Shown here: piece after piece, positions 7,452-16,087 of the stretch | Numbering within the stretch: the stretch's first letter is position 1 | Layout of the letters: the number at the start of each line of letters is the position of its first letter | Origin: Streptomyces sp. STR69 | Lineage (GTDB): Bacteria > Actinomycetota > Actinomycetes > Streptomycetales > Streptomycetaceae | Reading direction: 5' to 3' | Assembly (NCBI RefSeq): GCF_024519455.1 | Contig: NZ_JALJRY010000007.1 | Span: 347,638-403,546, forward strand | Length of the DNA stretch: 55,909 nt | The notes under the pieces: generated by a model | Told to the model about the DNA's origin: nothing | What the model saw: only the letters and a program-made list of their open reading frames with translations | Database searches by the model: none | Position numbers and translations under genes: made by a program

Positions 7452-9938
7452 ATGTCACGCACCAGCCGCACCCGCCTGAGACTTGCCTTGGGGGCAAGCG
7501 CTTTCCTGCTGGCGACGGCCGTCGTCCCCGTCCCCGCCCGCGCCGCCGACGTCACCGACTACGCGATCACCGTCGACCCCACGACCCAGGGCGCCAGGAT
7601 CGACAAGACGATGTACGGCGTCTTCTTCGAGGACATCAACCGCGCGGCCGACGGCGGCCTGTACGCCGAACTCGTCCAGAACCGGTCCTTCGAGTACTCC
7701 ACCGACGACAACAAGTCGTACACGCCGCTCACCGGTTGGACGGTCGCCGGTACGGCCCAGGTGGTGAACGACGACGGCCGTCTCAACGAGACCAACCGCA
7801 ACTACCTTTCCCTGGCGGCCGGTTCGGCCGTCACCGACGCCGGCTACAACACCGGCATCGCCGTGACGGACGGCGCGAAGTACGACTTCTCGGTGTGGGC
7901 CCGCGCCGACGGCGGCACCTCGCTCACCGTGAGTCTCCAGGACACCGGCGGCACCCTTGCGACCGCCCACCAGGTCGCCGTGCGGAAGAACGGCTGGGCC
8001 AAGTACAGGGCCACGTTCACCGCGACCCGCACCAGCACCACCGGCCGCCTCACCGTCGCCTCCTCCGCCGCGACCGCCCTCGACATGGTCTCCCTCTTTC
8101 CCCGCGACACCTACAAGCACGAGCCGAACGGCCTGCGCAAGGACCTCGCGGAGAAGATCGCCGCCCTGCACCCGGGCTTCGTGCGCTTCCCCGGTGGCTG
8201 CCTGGTCAACACCGGCTCCATGGACGACTACAGCGCGGCCTCCGGCTACCAGCGCAAGCGCGCGTACCAGTGGAAGGACACCGTCGGCCCGGTCGAGACC
8301 CGCGCCACGAACTCCAACTTCTGGGGCTACAACCAGAGTTACGGCCTCGGCTACTACGAGTACTTCCGTCTCGCCGAGGACATCGGCGCGATGCCGCTGC
8401 CCGTCGTACCGGCCCTGGTGACCGGCTGCGGCCAGAACAAGGCCGTCGACGACCCCGCACTGCTCAAGCGGCACATCCAGGACACCCTGGATCTCATCGA
8501 GTTCGCCAACGGCCCGGTCACCTCGAAGTGGGGCGGGCTGCGGGCCGGGATGGGCCACCCCAAGCCCTTCCACCTCACCCACATCGAGGTCGGCAACGAG
8601 GAGAACCTCCCCGCGGAGTTCTTCGCCCGCTTCACCCAGTTCCGTACGGCGATCGAGGCCGAGTACCCGTACATGACCGTGATCTCCAACGCGGGCCCGG
8701 ACGACAGCGGTTCGACCTTCGACACGGCCTGGGAGCTCAACAAGGACGCCAAGGTCGACATGGTCGACGAGCACTACTACAACAGCCCGCAGTGGTTCCT
8801 GCAGAACAACAACCGCTACGACTCCTACGACCGCACCGGCCCGAAGGTCTTTCTCGGCGAATACGCCTCCGGCGGCAACGCGTTCAAGAACGGCCTCGCC
8901 GAAGCGGCCTACATGACCGGCCTGGAACGCAACGCGGATGTCGTCAAACTCGCCTCCTACGCACCGCTGTTCGCCAACGAGGACTACGTCCAGTGGCGCC
9001 CGGACCTGGTGTGGTTCAACAACCACGCCTCCTGGGGCTCGGCCGACTACGAGGTCCAGAAGCTGTTCATGAACAACGTCGGCACCCGGGTCGTGCCCTC
9101 AACAGCCACCGGGACGCCGTCACTTGTCGCTCCGATCTCCGGCGCGGTCGGTCTTTCGACCTGGGCGACGAGCGCGGCGTACGACGATGTGAAGGTGACG
9201 GCGGCGGACGGTTCGGCGCTGCTCTCCGACGACTTCTCCGGTGACGCGGCCCGGTGGACCCATACGGGAAGCGGGAGTTGGAGCCTCCAGGACGGGCAGT
9301 ACGTCCAGACCGACACCGCCGCCGAGAACACCATGGTGTCGGCGGGCGACCCGGCCTGGCACGACTACGACCTGCACGTGAAGGCGACGAAGCGCTCCGG
9401 GAAGGAAGGCTTCCTGGTCGCGTTCGGCGTCAAGGACACCGGCAACTACTACTGGTGGAACCTGGGCGGCTGGAACAACACCCAGACCGCCGTCGAACAG
9501 GCCGTGGACGGCGGCAAGTCGACGCTGATCGCCAAGCCGGGGACCATCGAGACGGGCCGCGCCTACGACGTCGACATCAAGGTGAGGGGCCGTCAGGTCA
9601 CCCTGTACCTCGACGGGCAGGAGTGGGGGAGCTTCACCGACGACAAGCCGGCCGAGCCGTTCCGCCAGGTGGTGACCAAGGACGCGAAGACCGGTGACCT
9701 GATCGTCAAGGTCGTCAACGCCCAGTCCTCGGCGGCCCGTACGGCGATCGACCTGGGTGGTGCCAAGGTCGCGTCCAAGGCGAAGGTGACTACGCTCGCG
9801 GCGGCGCCCGACGCGGTGAACAGCGAGACGGCCACGGCGGTCGCGCCGGTCCTGTCGACCTTCAACGGTGTTGCCGACAGGTTCAGTTACACCTTCCCGG
9901 CGAACTCCGTGACGTTCCTGAGGATCAAGCAGAAGTAG
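7452..9938 (+). CDS. Secreted GH51 alpha-L-arabinofuranosidase with accessory beta-sandwich domains
   Basis: An 828-residue extracellular enzyme that removes terminal arabinofuranosyl groups from arabinan or arabinoxylan. A Sec signal peptide (TRLRLALGASAFLLATAVVP) ends at about residue 31. A CBM4/9-like beta-sandwich lies roughly at 90-215. The GH51 barrel follows with GFVRFPGGCLVN, then IEVGNEEN, in which E383 is the expected acid/base, and VFLGEYASGG, in which E470 is the expected nucleophile. Near 595-750 a laminin-G/DUF1080-like sandwich (DDFSGDAARWTHTGSGSW, later NYYWWNLGGWNN) is inserted before the C-terminal beta domain. The start is in MSRTSRTRLRL. It overlaps the next gene tail to tail by 14 bases. 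It stands alone, without other xylan or arabinan genes. Confidence 0.93.
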   Translation: MSRTSRTRLRLALGASAFLLATAVVPVPARAADVTDYAITVDPTTQGARIDKTMYGVFFEDINRAADGGLYAELVQNRSFEYSTDDNKSYTPLTGWTVAGTAQVVNDDGRLNETNRNYLSLAAGSAVTDAGYNTGIAVTDGAKYDFSVWARADGGTSLTVSLQDTGGTLATAHQVAVRKNGWAKYRATFTATRTSTTGRLTVASSAATALDMVSLFPRDTYKHEPNGLRKDLAEKIAALHPGFVRFPGGCLVNTGSMDDYSAASGYQRKRAYQWKDTVGPVETRATNSNFWGYNQSYGLGYYEYFRLAEDIGAMPLPVVPALVTGCGQNKAVDDPALLKRHIQDTLDLIEFANGPVTSKWGGLRAGMGHPKPFHLTHIEVGNEENLPAEFFARFTQFRTAIEAEYPYMTVISNAGPDDSGSTFDTAWELNKDAKVDMVDEHYYNSPQWFLQNNNRYDSYDRTGPKVFLGEYASGGNAFKNGLAEAAYMTGLERNADVVKLASYAPLFANEDYVQWRPDLVWFNNHASWGSADYEVQKLFMNNVGTRVVPSTATGTPSLVAPISGAVGLSTWATSAAYDDVKVTAADGSALLSDDFSGDAARWTHTGSGSWSLQDGQYVQTDTAAENTMVSAGDPAWHDYDLHVKATKRSGKEGFLVAFGVKDTGNYYWWNLGGWNNTQTAVEQAVDGGKSTLIAKPGTIETGRAYDVDIKVRGRQVTLYLDGQEWGSFTDDKPAEPFRQVVTKDAKTGDLIVKVVNAQSSAARTAIDLGGAKVASKAKVTTLAAAPDAVNSETATAVAPVLSTFNGVADRFSYTFPANSVTFLRIKQK

Positions 9939-10374
9939 CTTCCGAGTCCGCCGCATCCGACGTGGGCTGCTGTCCCAGCGGCAGCAGCCCGCGCTCGGCG
10001 AAGACCTTCTTCGCGGCGAAGGTCGCGTTCAGGGCCCTCGGCATACCGCAGTACACCGCCGAGTGCGTCAGGGCCTCGACGATCTCCTCGGGCGTCAGGC
10101 CCACGTTCAGTGCCGCGTTCACGTGCACATCGAGCTGGGCCTCGCAGCCGCCGAGCGCAGTCAGCATGCCCAGCGTCACCAACTGGCGGTCGCGCGGGGC
10201 GAGTCCGGGACGGTCGTAGATCTCGCCGAAGGCCCAGGCGACGACCTGGTGACCCAGCTCGGGGTTGATGTCGTCGAGCGAGTCGACGACCCGCTGCCCG
10301 GCCTCGCCGTCGACCCGCTTCAGGACCTCCAGGCCGTGGCTGAACCGCTCTTCACGGGTGGTGCTCGCGCTCAT
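9925..10374 (-). CDS. Carboxymuconolactone decarboxylase family protein
   Basis: A 149-residue all-helical protein of the CMD/AhpD-like family. The core is visible: PRDRQLVTLGMLTALGGCE, then LDVHVNAALNVGLTPEEIVE and LTHSAVYCGMPRALNA. Only a single Cys (GGCEAQLDVH) is in the position of the AhpD CxxC, so the redox relay of AhpD is absent and a decarboxylase or detoxification-type role is more likely. Its start overlaps the stop of the upstream MerR gene by four bases, so the two are translationally coupled. Such pairs are often controlled by the MerR protein in response to an electrophile or thiol stress; that is inference. Confidence 0.87.
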   Translation of the reverse strand: MSASTTREERFSHGLEVLKRVDGEAGQRVVDSLDDINPELGHQVVAWAFGEIYDRPGLAPRDRQLVTLGMLTALGGCEAQLDVHVNAALNVGLTPEEIVEALTHSAVYCGMPRALNATFAAKKVFAERGLLPLGQQPTSDAADSEATSA

Positions 10375-10829
10375 GTCGTTCCGTCCGTTCCCGGCCGCTC
10401 GTGCTCGGATTCCTCGAGGAGCAGCTGTTCGTAGTGATCGATCTTGTTGTCCAGTACGGTCGCGTTGCGGCGCAACGCCCGTATGCGGTCGGCGAGTTCG
10501 GCGCGGTGCTCGCGGAGCATCGCCAGCCGGTCGGCGACCGTGACGTTCCCCGCCGCCCGCAGCGCGGCGAACCGCTGCATGTCGGCGATCGACATACCCG
10601 TCTCACGCAGCCGCAGCAGAAACTCCAGCCAGGCCAAGTCCGCTGCCTGATAACGCCGTTGGTTGCCGGTGCTCCGGCCGACCCGTTCGATCAGGCCGGC
10701 CTTCTCGTAGTAGCGCAAGGTGTCGTGCGAGAGTCCGGTGCGCTCGGCGACCTGGGCGATGGTCAGGGTGGGTTCCCGGTCCGACGGGTGGGACTTCAGG
10801 GGCTGTCCACCGGTCTCTGCGCTGGTCAT
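10371..10829 (-). CDS. MerR-family transcriptional regulator
   Basis: A 152-residue regulator with an N-terminal MerR helix-turn-helix: LTIAQVAERTGLSHDTLRYY, EKAGLI, RRYQAADLAWLEFLLRLRE, followed by a long dimerisation helix (LREHRAELADRIRALRRNA). The C-terminus has no conserved Cys cluster, so it is unlikely to be a metal sensor of the MerR or CueR type; it resembles the MerR proteins paired with reductases or CMD proteins. I start it at MTSAETGG because the promoter -10 lies only 7 bases upstream and overlaps the alternative start at 10838; the message is probably leaderless. It forms an operon with the CMD-family gene. Confidence 0.9.
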   Translation of the reverse strand: MTSAETGGQPLKSHPSDREPTLTIAQVAERTGLSHDTLRYYEKAGLIERVGRSTGNQRRYQAADLAWLEFLLRLRETGMSIADMQRFAALRAAGNVTVADRLAMLREHRAELADRIRALRRNATVLDNKIDHYEQLLLEESEHERPGTDGTT

Positions 10830-10836
10830 GAACACC

Positions 10837-10867
10837 ACGGTAGAACCTGGAGCGCACTCCAGGTCAA
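10837..10867 (-). promoter_or_regulatory. MerR-type promoter with 19-bp spacer and perfect operator palindrome
   Basis: Reading on the minus strand, TTGACC (10862-10867) and TACCGT (10837-10842) are separated by 19 bp, the over-long spacer characteristic of MerR-regulated promoters. Across the spacer lies ACCTGGAG-CGCA-CTCCAGGT (10845-10864), a perfect inverted repeat of 8 bp arms. The expected transcription start falls at the ATG of the regulator, giving autoregulation of the MerR/CMD operon. Confidence 0.88.
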
Positions 10868-10949
10868 GGAGTAACTCCCTTGCGCTGCGACGCCGGTGCT
10901 GTCACGCTCCCCGCATGATGAATCGAAAGGCGGACCTCGAAGTCCTCCG

Positions 10950-12161
10950 GTGACCCCCGTGTCAGCTCTCCGTGCGGGAGCCCACCGTGTCGCGTCGGCC
11001 CGACGGCTGAGCGACGAATGGCGAGCGCACGGTCTCGCGGCGCGTCCCGCCGACCGGCCCGCGGCCGAAGCGGCCGTCGCCGCCCTGTACCGACTGATCG
11101 ACGCCCCGGCCCCGGAGTTCGTCTGGGCGCCCTCGCCCGCCGCGGCCCTGTCGCTCGTCCACGACGACCCGCAGACCTTCCCACCCGTCCACTTCCGGGG
11201 CCCCAACCTGCCCCGATATCCGGAGAATTGGCCTCCGGCGGCACTTCTGGCCAACCTCGTGCAGGACCTGCGCCGCAGCCTCGACCGAGCCATCGGTCAC
11301 ACCGCGACCAGGGACTACTCGTGGCGCCCGCTCGCCACCGTCGCCGAACAGGCCCTGACCGCAGGGGTGTCGATGCCGCGCATCGTCGACATGGTCGCCC
11401 ATGACGCGCTGTACACCACCCTGCGCAACTGCGTACGCGCCCCCATGCGCACCGAGTTGATGCCCACGACCGGCGGCACGGACGGCCTGACCTGGTACGG
11501 GCAGCACGATGCCCACTGGATCGCCCACTACGACGTGTACGCCCGGCTCGGCCTGGCGACCTACCGCCGCCCCGACGCCGAACTGCTCGCCCTGTTGGCC
11601 GAGTTGGCGCGTTCCACCGGCTGGTGGTGGCCGGGTGAGGGCCGTTGTGTGATGTCGGAGCGCCCCACCGAGGTGCACACCGAACCCCTTCCCAACGCCC
11701 ACAACGGCGAAGTGCGGCTGCACCGCGACGACGGCCCCGCCGTCCGCTTCGCCGACGACACCCAGGTCCACGTCCTGCACGGCACCCACGTCCCGACCTG
11801 GGTGATGACGGACCCGTCCGTCGAGCGCATCCACGCCGAACGCAACGTCGAGGTCCGCCGCAGCGCCATCGAACGCATCGGCTGGGACACCTACATCGCA
11901 CAGGCCGGCCTCCGCCGCATCGCCACGGCCGGTGATCCCGGCAACCCCGGCTCCGCGCTCCATCTCTACGACGTCCCGCGCGAGTTGTGGCGCCGCCCCG
12001 CCCGTCTCCTTCTCGTCGTCAACGGTTCCGTCGAGCCCGACGGCAGCCACCGCCGCTACGGCCTCAGCGTCCCCGCGCACTTCGACGACCCGGTGGCGGC
12101 GGCCGGTTGGACGTACGGACTGTCCGGCGAGCACTACGCGCGGCTCGTCCGCCGCACCTGA
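10950..12161 (+). CDS. DUF6745-like conserved protein
   Basis: A protein of about 403 residues that I match tentatively to DUF6745, a family of unknown function. Recognisable parts are a helical N-terminal half and a C-terminal half with the repeated pattern GEVRLHRDDGPAVRFADDTQ, then VHVLHGTHVPTWVMTDPS and IERIGWDTYIAQAGL. I use the GTG at 10950 because a 12-codon open frame (from 10918) ends in GTGA overlapping it; the frame is open to 10896. No ribosome site is clear. The next gene follows after 30 bases in the same direction and may be cotranscribed. Confidence 0.7.
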   Translation: MTPVSALRAGAHRVASARRLSDEWRAHGLAARPADRPAAEAAVAALYRLIDAPAPEFVWAPSPAAALSLVHDDPQTFPPVHFRGPNLPRYPENWPPAALLANLVQDLRRSLDRAIGHTATRDYSWRPLATVAEQALTAGVSMPRIVDMVAHDALYTTLRNCVRAPMRTELMPTTGGTDGLTWYGQHDAHWIAHYDVYARLGLATYRRPDAELLALLAELARSTGWWWPGEGRCVMSERPTEVHTEPLPNAHNGEVRLHRDDGPAVRFADDTQVHVLHGTHVPTWVMTDPSVERIHAERNVEVRRSAIERIGWDTYIAQAGLRRIATAGDPGNPGSALHLYDVPRELWRRPARLLLVVNGSVEPDGSHRRYGLSVPAHFDDPVAAAGWTYGLSGEHYARLVRRT

Positions 12162-12191
12162 ACTCCTGCTGCATTCCTTCAAGTACCAGAG

Positions 12192-12683
12192 GTGACGCCT
12201 GTGTTCACGCCCATGCCCGCATCCGCCCCCACAACTCTCGCCGACCTTTCCCGGCGCTCCGGTCTCGACGTCCTCGACCATCTGGAGCGCGAGGTCGCCA
12301 TCCCCGTCGTCGACGGCCTCCAGGCCCAGGGCGACCTGATCGTCGTCCCGTACGCGTTCGTCGCGCGTGCCGTCACCCCGCTGAGCACGACCTGGCGGGA
12401 AGTGCTCGCTGAGGGCGTGGAGTTGCTGCGCAGCGCGGCCGGCGGCAATCCGCACACCCTCGTCGCCGACCCCGGCACCTGCCGCTGGACCGAGGACGTC
12501 CGCGACACCATGGGGCTGGCCCTCGGCATGATCGAGACCTCGGCGGTCGCCTACCTCATCCACCCCGAACACGGCGGCACGGGCATCGCGCCCGGCCGGT
12601 ACGTCGTACGGCGACAGCGTGAGCGCGACACCGAGCGCATCGGCCGGTTCGGCAACCTGGGCAACCGGATGATCGCCGACTGA
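12192..12683 (+). CDS. Conserved hypothetical protein
   Basis: A 163-residue soluble protein I do not recognise. It is helical at the start (LADLSRRSGLDVLDHLEREV), then has a strand-rich core (LIVVPYAFVARAV, TPLSTTWREVLAEGVEL) and an acidic middle (TCRWTEDVRDTMGLALGMI), ending RIGRFGNLGNRMIAD. There is no signal peptide or membrane segment. An AGAGG box is better spaced for the GTG three codons downstream (12201) than for the listed GTG. Position just behind the DUF6745-like gene suggests a shared operon. Function unknown. Confidence 0.65.
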   Translation: MTPVFTPMPASAPTTLADLSRRSGLDVLDHLEREVAIPVVDGLQAQGDLIVVPYAFVARAVTPLSTTWREVLAEGVELLRSAAGGNPHTLVADPGTCRWTEDVRDTMGLALGMIETSAVAYLIHPEHGGTGIAPGRYVVRRQRERDTERIGRFGNLGNRMIAD

Positions 12684-12696
12684 GACCGCCGGCGCC

Positions 12697-13335
12697 TCAC
12701 GGTCGCGGGAGCCGGCGCCAGTAGTGGCCGATGAGGTAGTGGGTGGGCACGAGCGTGACCCAGAAGCACATCGCCGCGGTCGTGTTGACGTAGGCCAGCG
12801 GGATGGACAGGGCGAAGACCAGCGCGCTGGCACCGAGTTGTGCGGTGAAGCGGCGGCGGGCCAGCGCGGCCGGCGACTCGGGCGAGGGGTGCACCTGGCG
12901 TTGCGTGAGCAGCAGCAGGGTCACGTGCACCCCGTGGATCGCGGTCATGGCACCCGCGTAGAGGGCGACGGCTTCGGGATGGGAGGCGTACTCGGCCAGC
13001 AGCCCGGTGGGGAAGGGCAGCAGGGCGACCAGGCCGAGACCCAGCAGTATCAGGCGCGTGACCAGGGTGGTCTCGGTGGGCAGTGCGGTGAGGATGCGCC
13101 GGTGGTCGCGCCAGAACCCGGAGAGCAGGGAGAAACTCAGCGCGAAGGCGCCGACGCTGGGCAGGGCCTCGCCGAGGGCCTTGTGGAATCCGGCGTCGTC
13201 CAGGTGCGCGGGGACGGCCACGTCGATGACGAGCAGTGTCATCGCGATGGCGTAGATGCCGTCGGACAGGGCGAGGAGGCGGGTCGCGCTCGGGTCGTTC
13301 TCGTGCGGGCGGGTCTGTGCCACTGGCTCCGTCAT
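12697..13335 (-). CDS. TMEM175-family membrane protein (DUF1211), possible potassium channel
   Basis: A 212-residue integral membrane protein with about six hydrophobic segments. The family signature is clear near residue 20: LLALSDGIYAIAMTLLVIDV, the FSDGxxAIAxTLLxLD pore-helix motif of TMEM175 channels. Bacterial members are potassium-selective leak channels of this single-repeat form; function here is by family only. TACTCT lies 7 bases upstream of the ATG on its strand with no ribosome site, so a leaderless transcript is likely. It is convergent with the gene ending at 12683. Confidence 0.87.
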   Translation of the reverse strand: MTEPVAQTRPHENDPSATRLLALSDGIYAIAMTLLVIDVAVPAHLDDAGFHKALGEALPSVGAFALSFSLLSGFWRDHRRILTALPTETTLVTRLILLGLGLVALLPFPTGLLAEYASHPEAVALYAGAMTAIHGVHVTLLLLTQRQVHPSPESPAALARRRFTAQLGASALVFALSIPLAYVNTTAAMCFWVTLVPTHYLIGHYWRRLPRP

Positions 13336-13398
13336 GGCGACGAGAGTAGAGCGTCGCCCCCGCCCGCGACGTGCGGGCGGGGGGCCCGTCGTATGGCG

Positions 13399-14139
13399 TC
13401 ATCCGCCGAGCGTGACCGGGCCGAGGCCGGACGGCAGTTGGCGGAGGGCCAGCGCCACGGCCTCGTGCGCGGTGGCGAACCGGCCCAGATCGCTGTCCAT
13501 GAAACTCCCGCCCACTCCGAACGAGCCGTCGCTGTGCGCGAACAGCGACGGTCCCACGACGGTCATGCGGGGGCGGGTGGCGGTCGCGAAGCGCAGGACC
13601 CAGTGACTCGTGAACGGGTAGAGGGCACGCAGTGGCGGCTCGGCGTACGCCGTCTCGATCAGGAGCAGGTGCGAGTCCCGCCACGGATACTCCAGTTCGC
13701 CTGCCTCGCGGTGCAGGTGCTGCCACTCGGACTCCGTCAGGCGCGCGGGATCGCGGTCGGGCACCTCGAACCGGCCGGTCAGGTGGACGAAGGGGGCCGC
13801 CCGGTGGATCTCGTCCAGCGACGCCCCGTCGTGCCAGGCCCGGGCGGCTTCGACGACCTCCGCCAAGCTGTCCGTGTCGCCGTCGACGAGGGCCAGGTGC
13901 TGGAACGACTCGGTGCCGCGGATCGACCACTTCCGTTCATACGTCCATGCGCTGACCAGCAACGACTCGCGATGCGGCAGGGTGGACCCGATACTCGCGT
14001 GCATCAGCGGAGCGCCGTCCGGGGAACTGACGGGAACGGCGTCGAGGCGGCCGTCCGCCGTGTCCCGGAGCGCTGCGGCGAGGCTGTCGTGGGCCGCGAC
14101 ATCGGGGTACAGGACGGAGGGAGCGGGAGGTGTGGGCAC
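13399..14139 (-). CDS. DUF6193-like protein
   Basis: A 246-residue soluble protein that I match with moderate confidence to DUF6193, a family annotated only by association with natural-product genes. Here no biosynthetic cluster surrounds it. Visible pieces are LMHASIGSTLPHRESLLVSA, KWSIRGTESF, and VVEAARAWHDGASLDEIHRA followed by FVHLTGRFEVPDRDPARLTE. It probably starts at GTG (VPTPPAPS); CACAAT lies about 8 bases upstream and could be the -10 of a leaderless message. Function unknown. Confidence 0.62.
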   Translation of the reverse strand: MPTPPAPSVLYPDVAAHDSLAAALRDTADGRLDAVPVSSPDGAPLMHASIGSTLPHRESLLVSAWTYERKWSIRGTESFQHLALVDGDTDSLAEVVEAARAWHDGASLDEIHRAAPFVHLTGRFEVPDRDPARLTESEWQHLHREAGELEYPWRDSHLLLIETAYAEPPLRALYPFTSHWVLRFATATRPRMTVVGPSLFAHSDGSFGVGGSFMDSDLGRFATAHEAVALALRQLPSGLGPVTLGG

Positions 14140-14218
14140 GGCTCCGGATTGTGCCCGAGCCGCGCGTGCTCCGGAAGCCGACCGGAGTCACGCACCGGGC
14201 CGTCACCGGGTCTCCGCC

Positions 14219-14962
14219 TCAGGAGCGGGCCAGCACGCAGAACTCGTGGCCCTCCGGGTCGGACAGGCACCGCCACGGCACATCGTCGCCCTGGCCGACG
14301 TCGAGGTCGGTGGCGCCGAGGGCCCGCAGCCGGGTCACCTCGGCCTCCTGATCGTCGCTCGGGTACCGCAGCAGGTCGAGGTGGACGCGGTCCGGCACGG
14401 TCTTCGCGCCGGGAGTGCGGAGGAACTCGAAATACGGGCCGTCGCCCCTGGCGGAGCGGAACGTCGCGTGGTCGTCGCTCACCTCGTGCAGCGTCCAGTC
14501 CGTCGCCCCGCCCCAGAACCGGGCCATGGCCCGCGGATCCACGCAGTCGATCACCACGGCGGCGATCGGCCCGGTGTCCCGGTAGACCTCCCTGGGCTCC
14601 AGCACACAGAACTCGTTGCCCTCCGGGTCCGCGAGGACCGTCCACGGCACCTCGCCCTGGCCCACGTCGACGGGCGTCGCGCCGAGCGAGCGGAGCCGCG
14701 CGACCAGCTCCGTCCGATGGGCGGCGGAGGTGGTGGCGAGATCGAGGTGCACGCGGTTCTTCGTCGCCGTCCTGGGTTCCGGTACGGCGATCACGTCGAC
14801 GCAGACTCCGACCGGGTCCAGCCAGTCGAAGCCGGCCGGTTTGACGGCCGTCGCGCCGGGTTCCGCGCTGGAAACGGCCCACCCGAGCGCCTCCGCCCAG
14901 AACCGGCCGACCGCCGTGTCGTCGACGGCCTTGATGTTCACCAGGACGGGTCGCAGCGTCAT
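14219..14962 (-). CDS. VOC-family protein with two glyoxalase-like domains
   Basis: A 247-residue protein built from two VOC (vicinal oxygen chelate) modules in tandem. The first covers about 1-125 (VLVNIKAVDDTAVGRFWAEA, VHLDLATTS, VLADPEGNEFCVLEPRE). The second covers about 130-245 (AAVVIDCVDPRAMARFWGGA, VHLDLLRYP, CLSDPEGHEFCVLARS). In each half the VHLDL histidine and the EFCVL glutamate are the usual metal-ligand positions. It may be a lyase, dioxygenase or binding/resistance protein. TAGGAT (14969-14974) lies six bases from the ATG on its strand, so it is probably leaderless. It diverges from argC. Confidence 0.87.
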   Translation of the reverse strand: MTLRPVLVNIKAVDDTAVGRFWAEALGWAVSSAEPGATAVKPAGFDWLDPVGVCVDVIAVPEPRTATKNRVHLDLATTSAAHRTELVARLRSLGATPVDVGQGEVPWTVLADPEGNEFCVLEPREVYRDTGPIAAVVIDCVDPRAMARFWGGATDWTLHEVSDDHATFRSARGDGPYFEFLRTPGAKTVPDRVHLDLLRYPSDDQEAEVTRLRALGATDLDVGQGDDVPWRCLSDPEGHEFCVLARS

Positions 14963-15005
14963 GCCGGGATCCTATTCACCCGCTCCCCGTACCCACAGTG
15001 CTGGA

Positions 15006-15054
15006 TTGCATAAAAGTGCAGCGATACGTATAGTCATGCCATCGATGAGGAGGG
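15006..15054 (+). promoter_or_regulatory. argC promoter with ARG-box-like sequence
   Basis: TTGCAT (15006-15011) and TATAGT (15029-15034) are 17 bp apart, a consensus-like vegetative promoter. The same stretch carries TGCA half-sites (TGCATAAAAGTGCA) and GTCATGCCAT, which resemble the ArgR operators of Streptomyces arg promoters. ArgR bound here would cover both hexamers. GAGGAGGG (15047-15054) is the ribosome site for argC. Confidence 0.75.
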
Positions 15055-15058
15055 TTCC

Positions 15059-16087
15059 ATGGCGGTACGTGCGGCAGTGGCCGGAGCGAGTGGATACGCG
15101 GGTGGCGAACTCCTGCGTCTGCTCCTGGCCCACCCCGAGGTCGAGATCGGTGCCCTGACCGGCAACTCCAACGCCGGACAGAAACTCGGCGCGCTCCAAC
15201 CGCATCTGCTGCCGCTGGCCGGTCGAGTCCTCCAGGAAACTACCCCGGAAGTCCTCGCCGGACACGACGTCGTTTTTCTCGCCCTGCCGCACGGCCAGTC
15301 CGCCGCCGTCGCCGAGCAACTCGGCCCGGACGTCCTCGTCGTCGACATGGGTGCCGACTTCCGGCTGAAGGACGCGGCCGACTGGGAGAAGTTCTACGGC
15401 TCCGCGCACGCCGGCACCTGGCCCTACGGCCTTCCCGAACTGCCGGGCGCCCGCGCCGCGTTGGAGGGGTCCAAGCGCATCGCGGTGCCCGGTTGCTATC
15501 CGACGGCCGCCTCCCTCGCGCTCTTCCCGGCGTACACCGCCGGGCTCGCCGAGAACGAGGCCGTGATCGTCGCCGCCTCCGGCACGTCGGGTGCCGGTAA
15601 GGCGCCCAAGGCCCACCTCCTCGGCTCCGAGGTCATGGGCTCCATGTCGCCGTACGGCGTCGGCGGCGGCCACCGGCACACCCCCGAGATCATCCAGAAT
15701 CTGGGTGGGGCGGCCGGTGAGACCGTCACCGTCTCCTTCACGCCCACCCTCGCGCCGATGCCCCGCGGCATCCTCGCCACCTGCAGCGCCAAGGCGAAGC
15801 CCGGGGTCACCGCCGAGTCGGTCCGCGCCGCCTACGAGAAGGCCTTCGCCGACGAGCCGTTCGTATACCTCCTCCCCGAGGGGCAGTGGCCGGCGACGGC
15901 GTCCGTCTACGGTTCCAACGCCGTTCAGGTGCAGGTCGCGTACGACGAGGCCGCGGGCCGCATCATCGCGATCAGCGCCATCGACAACCTGACCAAGGGC
16001 ACCGCGGGCGGTGCCGTCCAGAGCATGAACCTCGCCCTCGGGCTCGACGAGACCACCGGGCTCTCTACGATCGGAGTCGCGCCGTGA
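15059..16087 (+). CDS. argC: N-acetyl-gamma-glutamyl-phosphate reductase
   Basis: Third step of arginine synthesis: NADPH-dependent reduction of N-acetylglutamyl phosphate to the semialdehyde, in the cytosol. It has 342 residues, the normal length. The N-terminal dinucleotide motif is AVAGASGYAGGELLRLL. The catalytic cysteine is C146 in VPGCYPTAA. GGGHRHTPEI carries the usual active-site histidine. A strong GAGGAGGG ribosome site fixes the ATG. It is the first gene of argC-argJ-argB-argD-argR, and its stop overlaps the argJ start in GTGA. Confidence 0.98.
   Translation: MAVRAAVAGASGYAGGELLRLLLAHPEVEIGALTGNSNAGQKLGALQPHLLPLAGRVLQETTPEVLAGHDVVFLALPHGQSAAVAEQLGPDVLVVDMGADFRLKDAADWEKFYGSAHAGTWPYGLPELPGARAALEGSKRIAVPGCYPTAASLALFPAYTAGLAENEAVIVAASGTSGAGKAPKAHLLGSEVMGSMSPYGVGGGHRHTPEIIQNLGGAAGETVTVSFTPTLAPMPRGILATCSAKAKPGVTAESVRAAYEKAFADEPFVYLLPEGQWPATASVYGSNAVQVQVAYDEAAGRIIAISAIDNLTKGTAGGAVQSMNLALGLDETTGLSTIGVAP

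Noticed and set aside
13399..14139. Natural-product cluster suggested by the DUF6193 family name
   Set aside because: No synthase, tailoring or peptide precursor genes are nearby; the name alone is not evidence.
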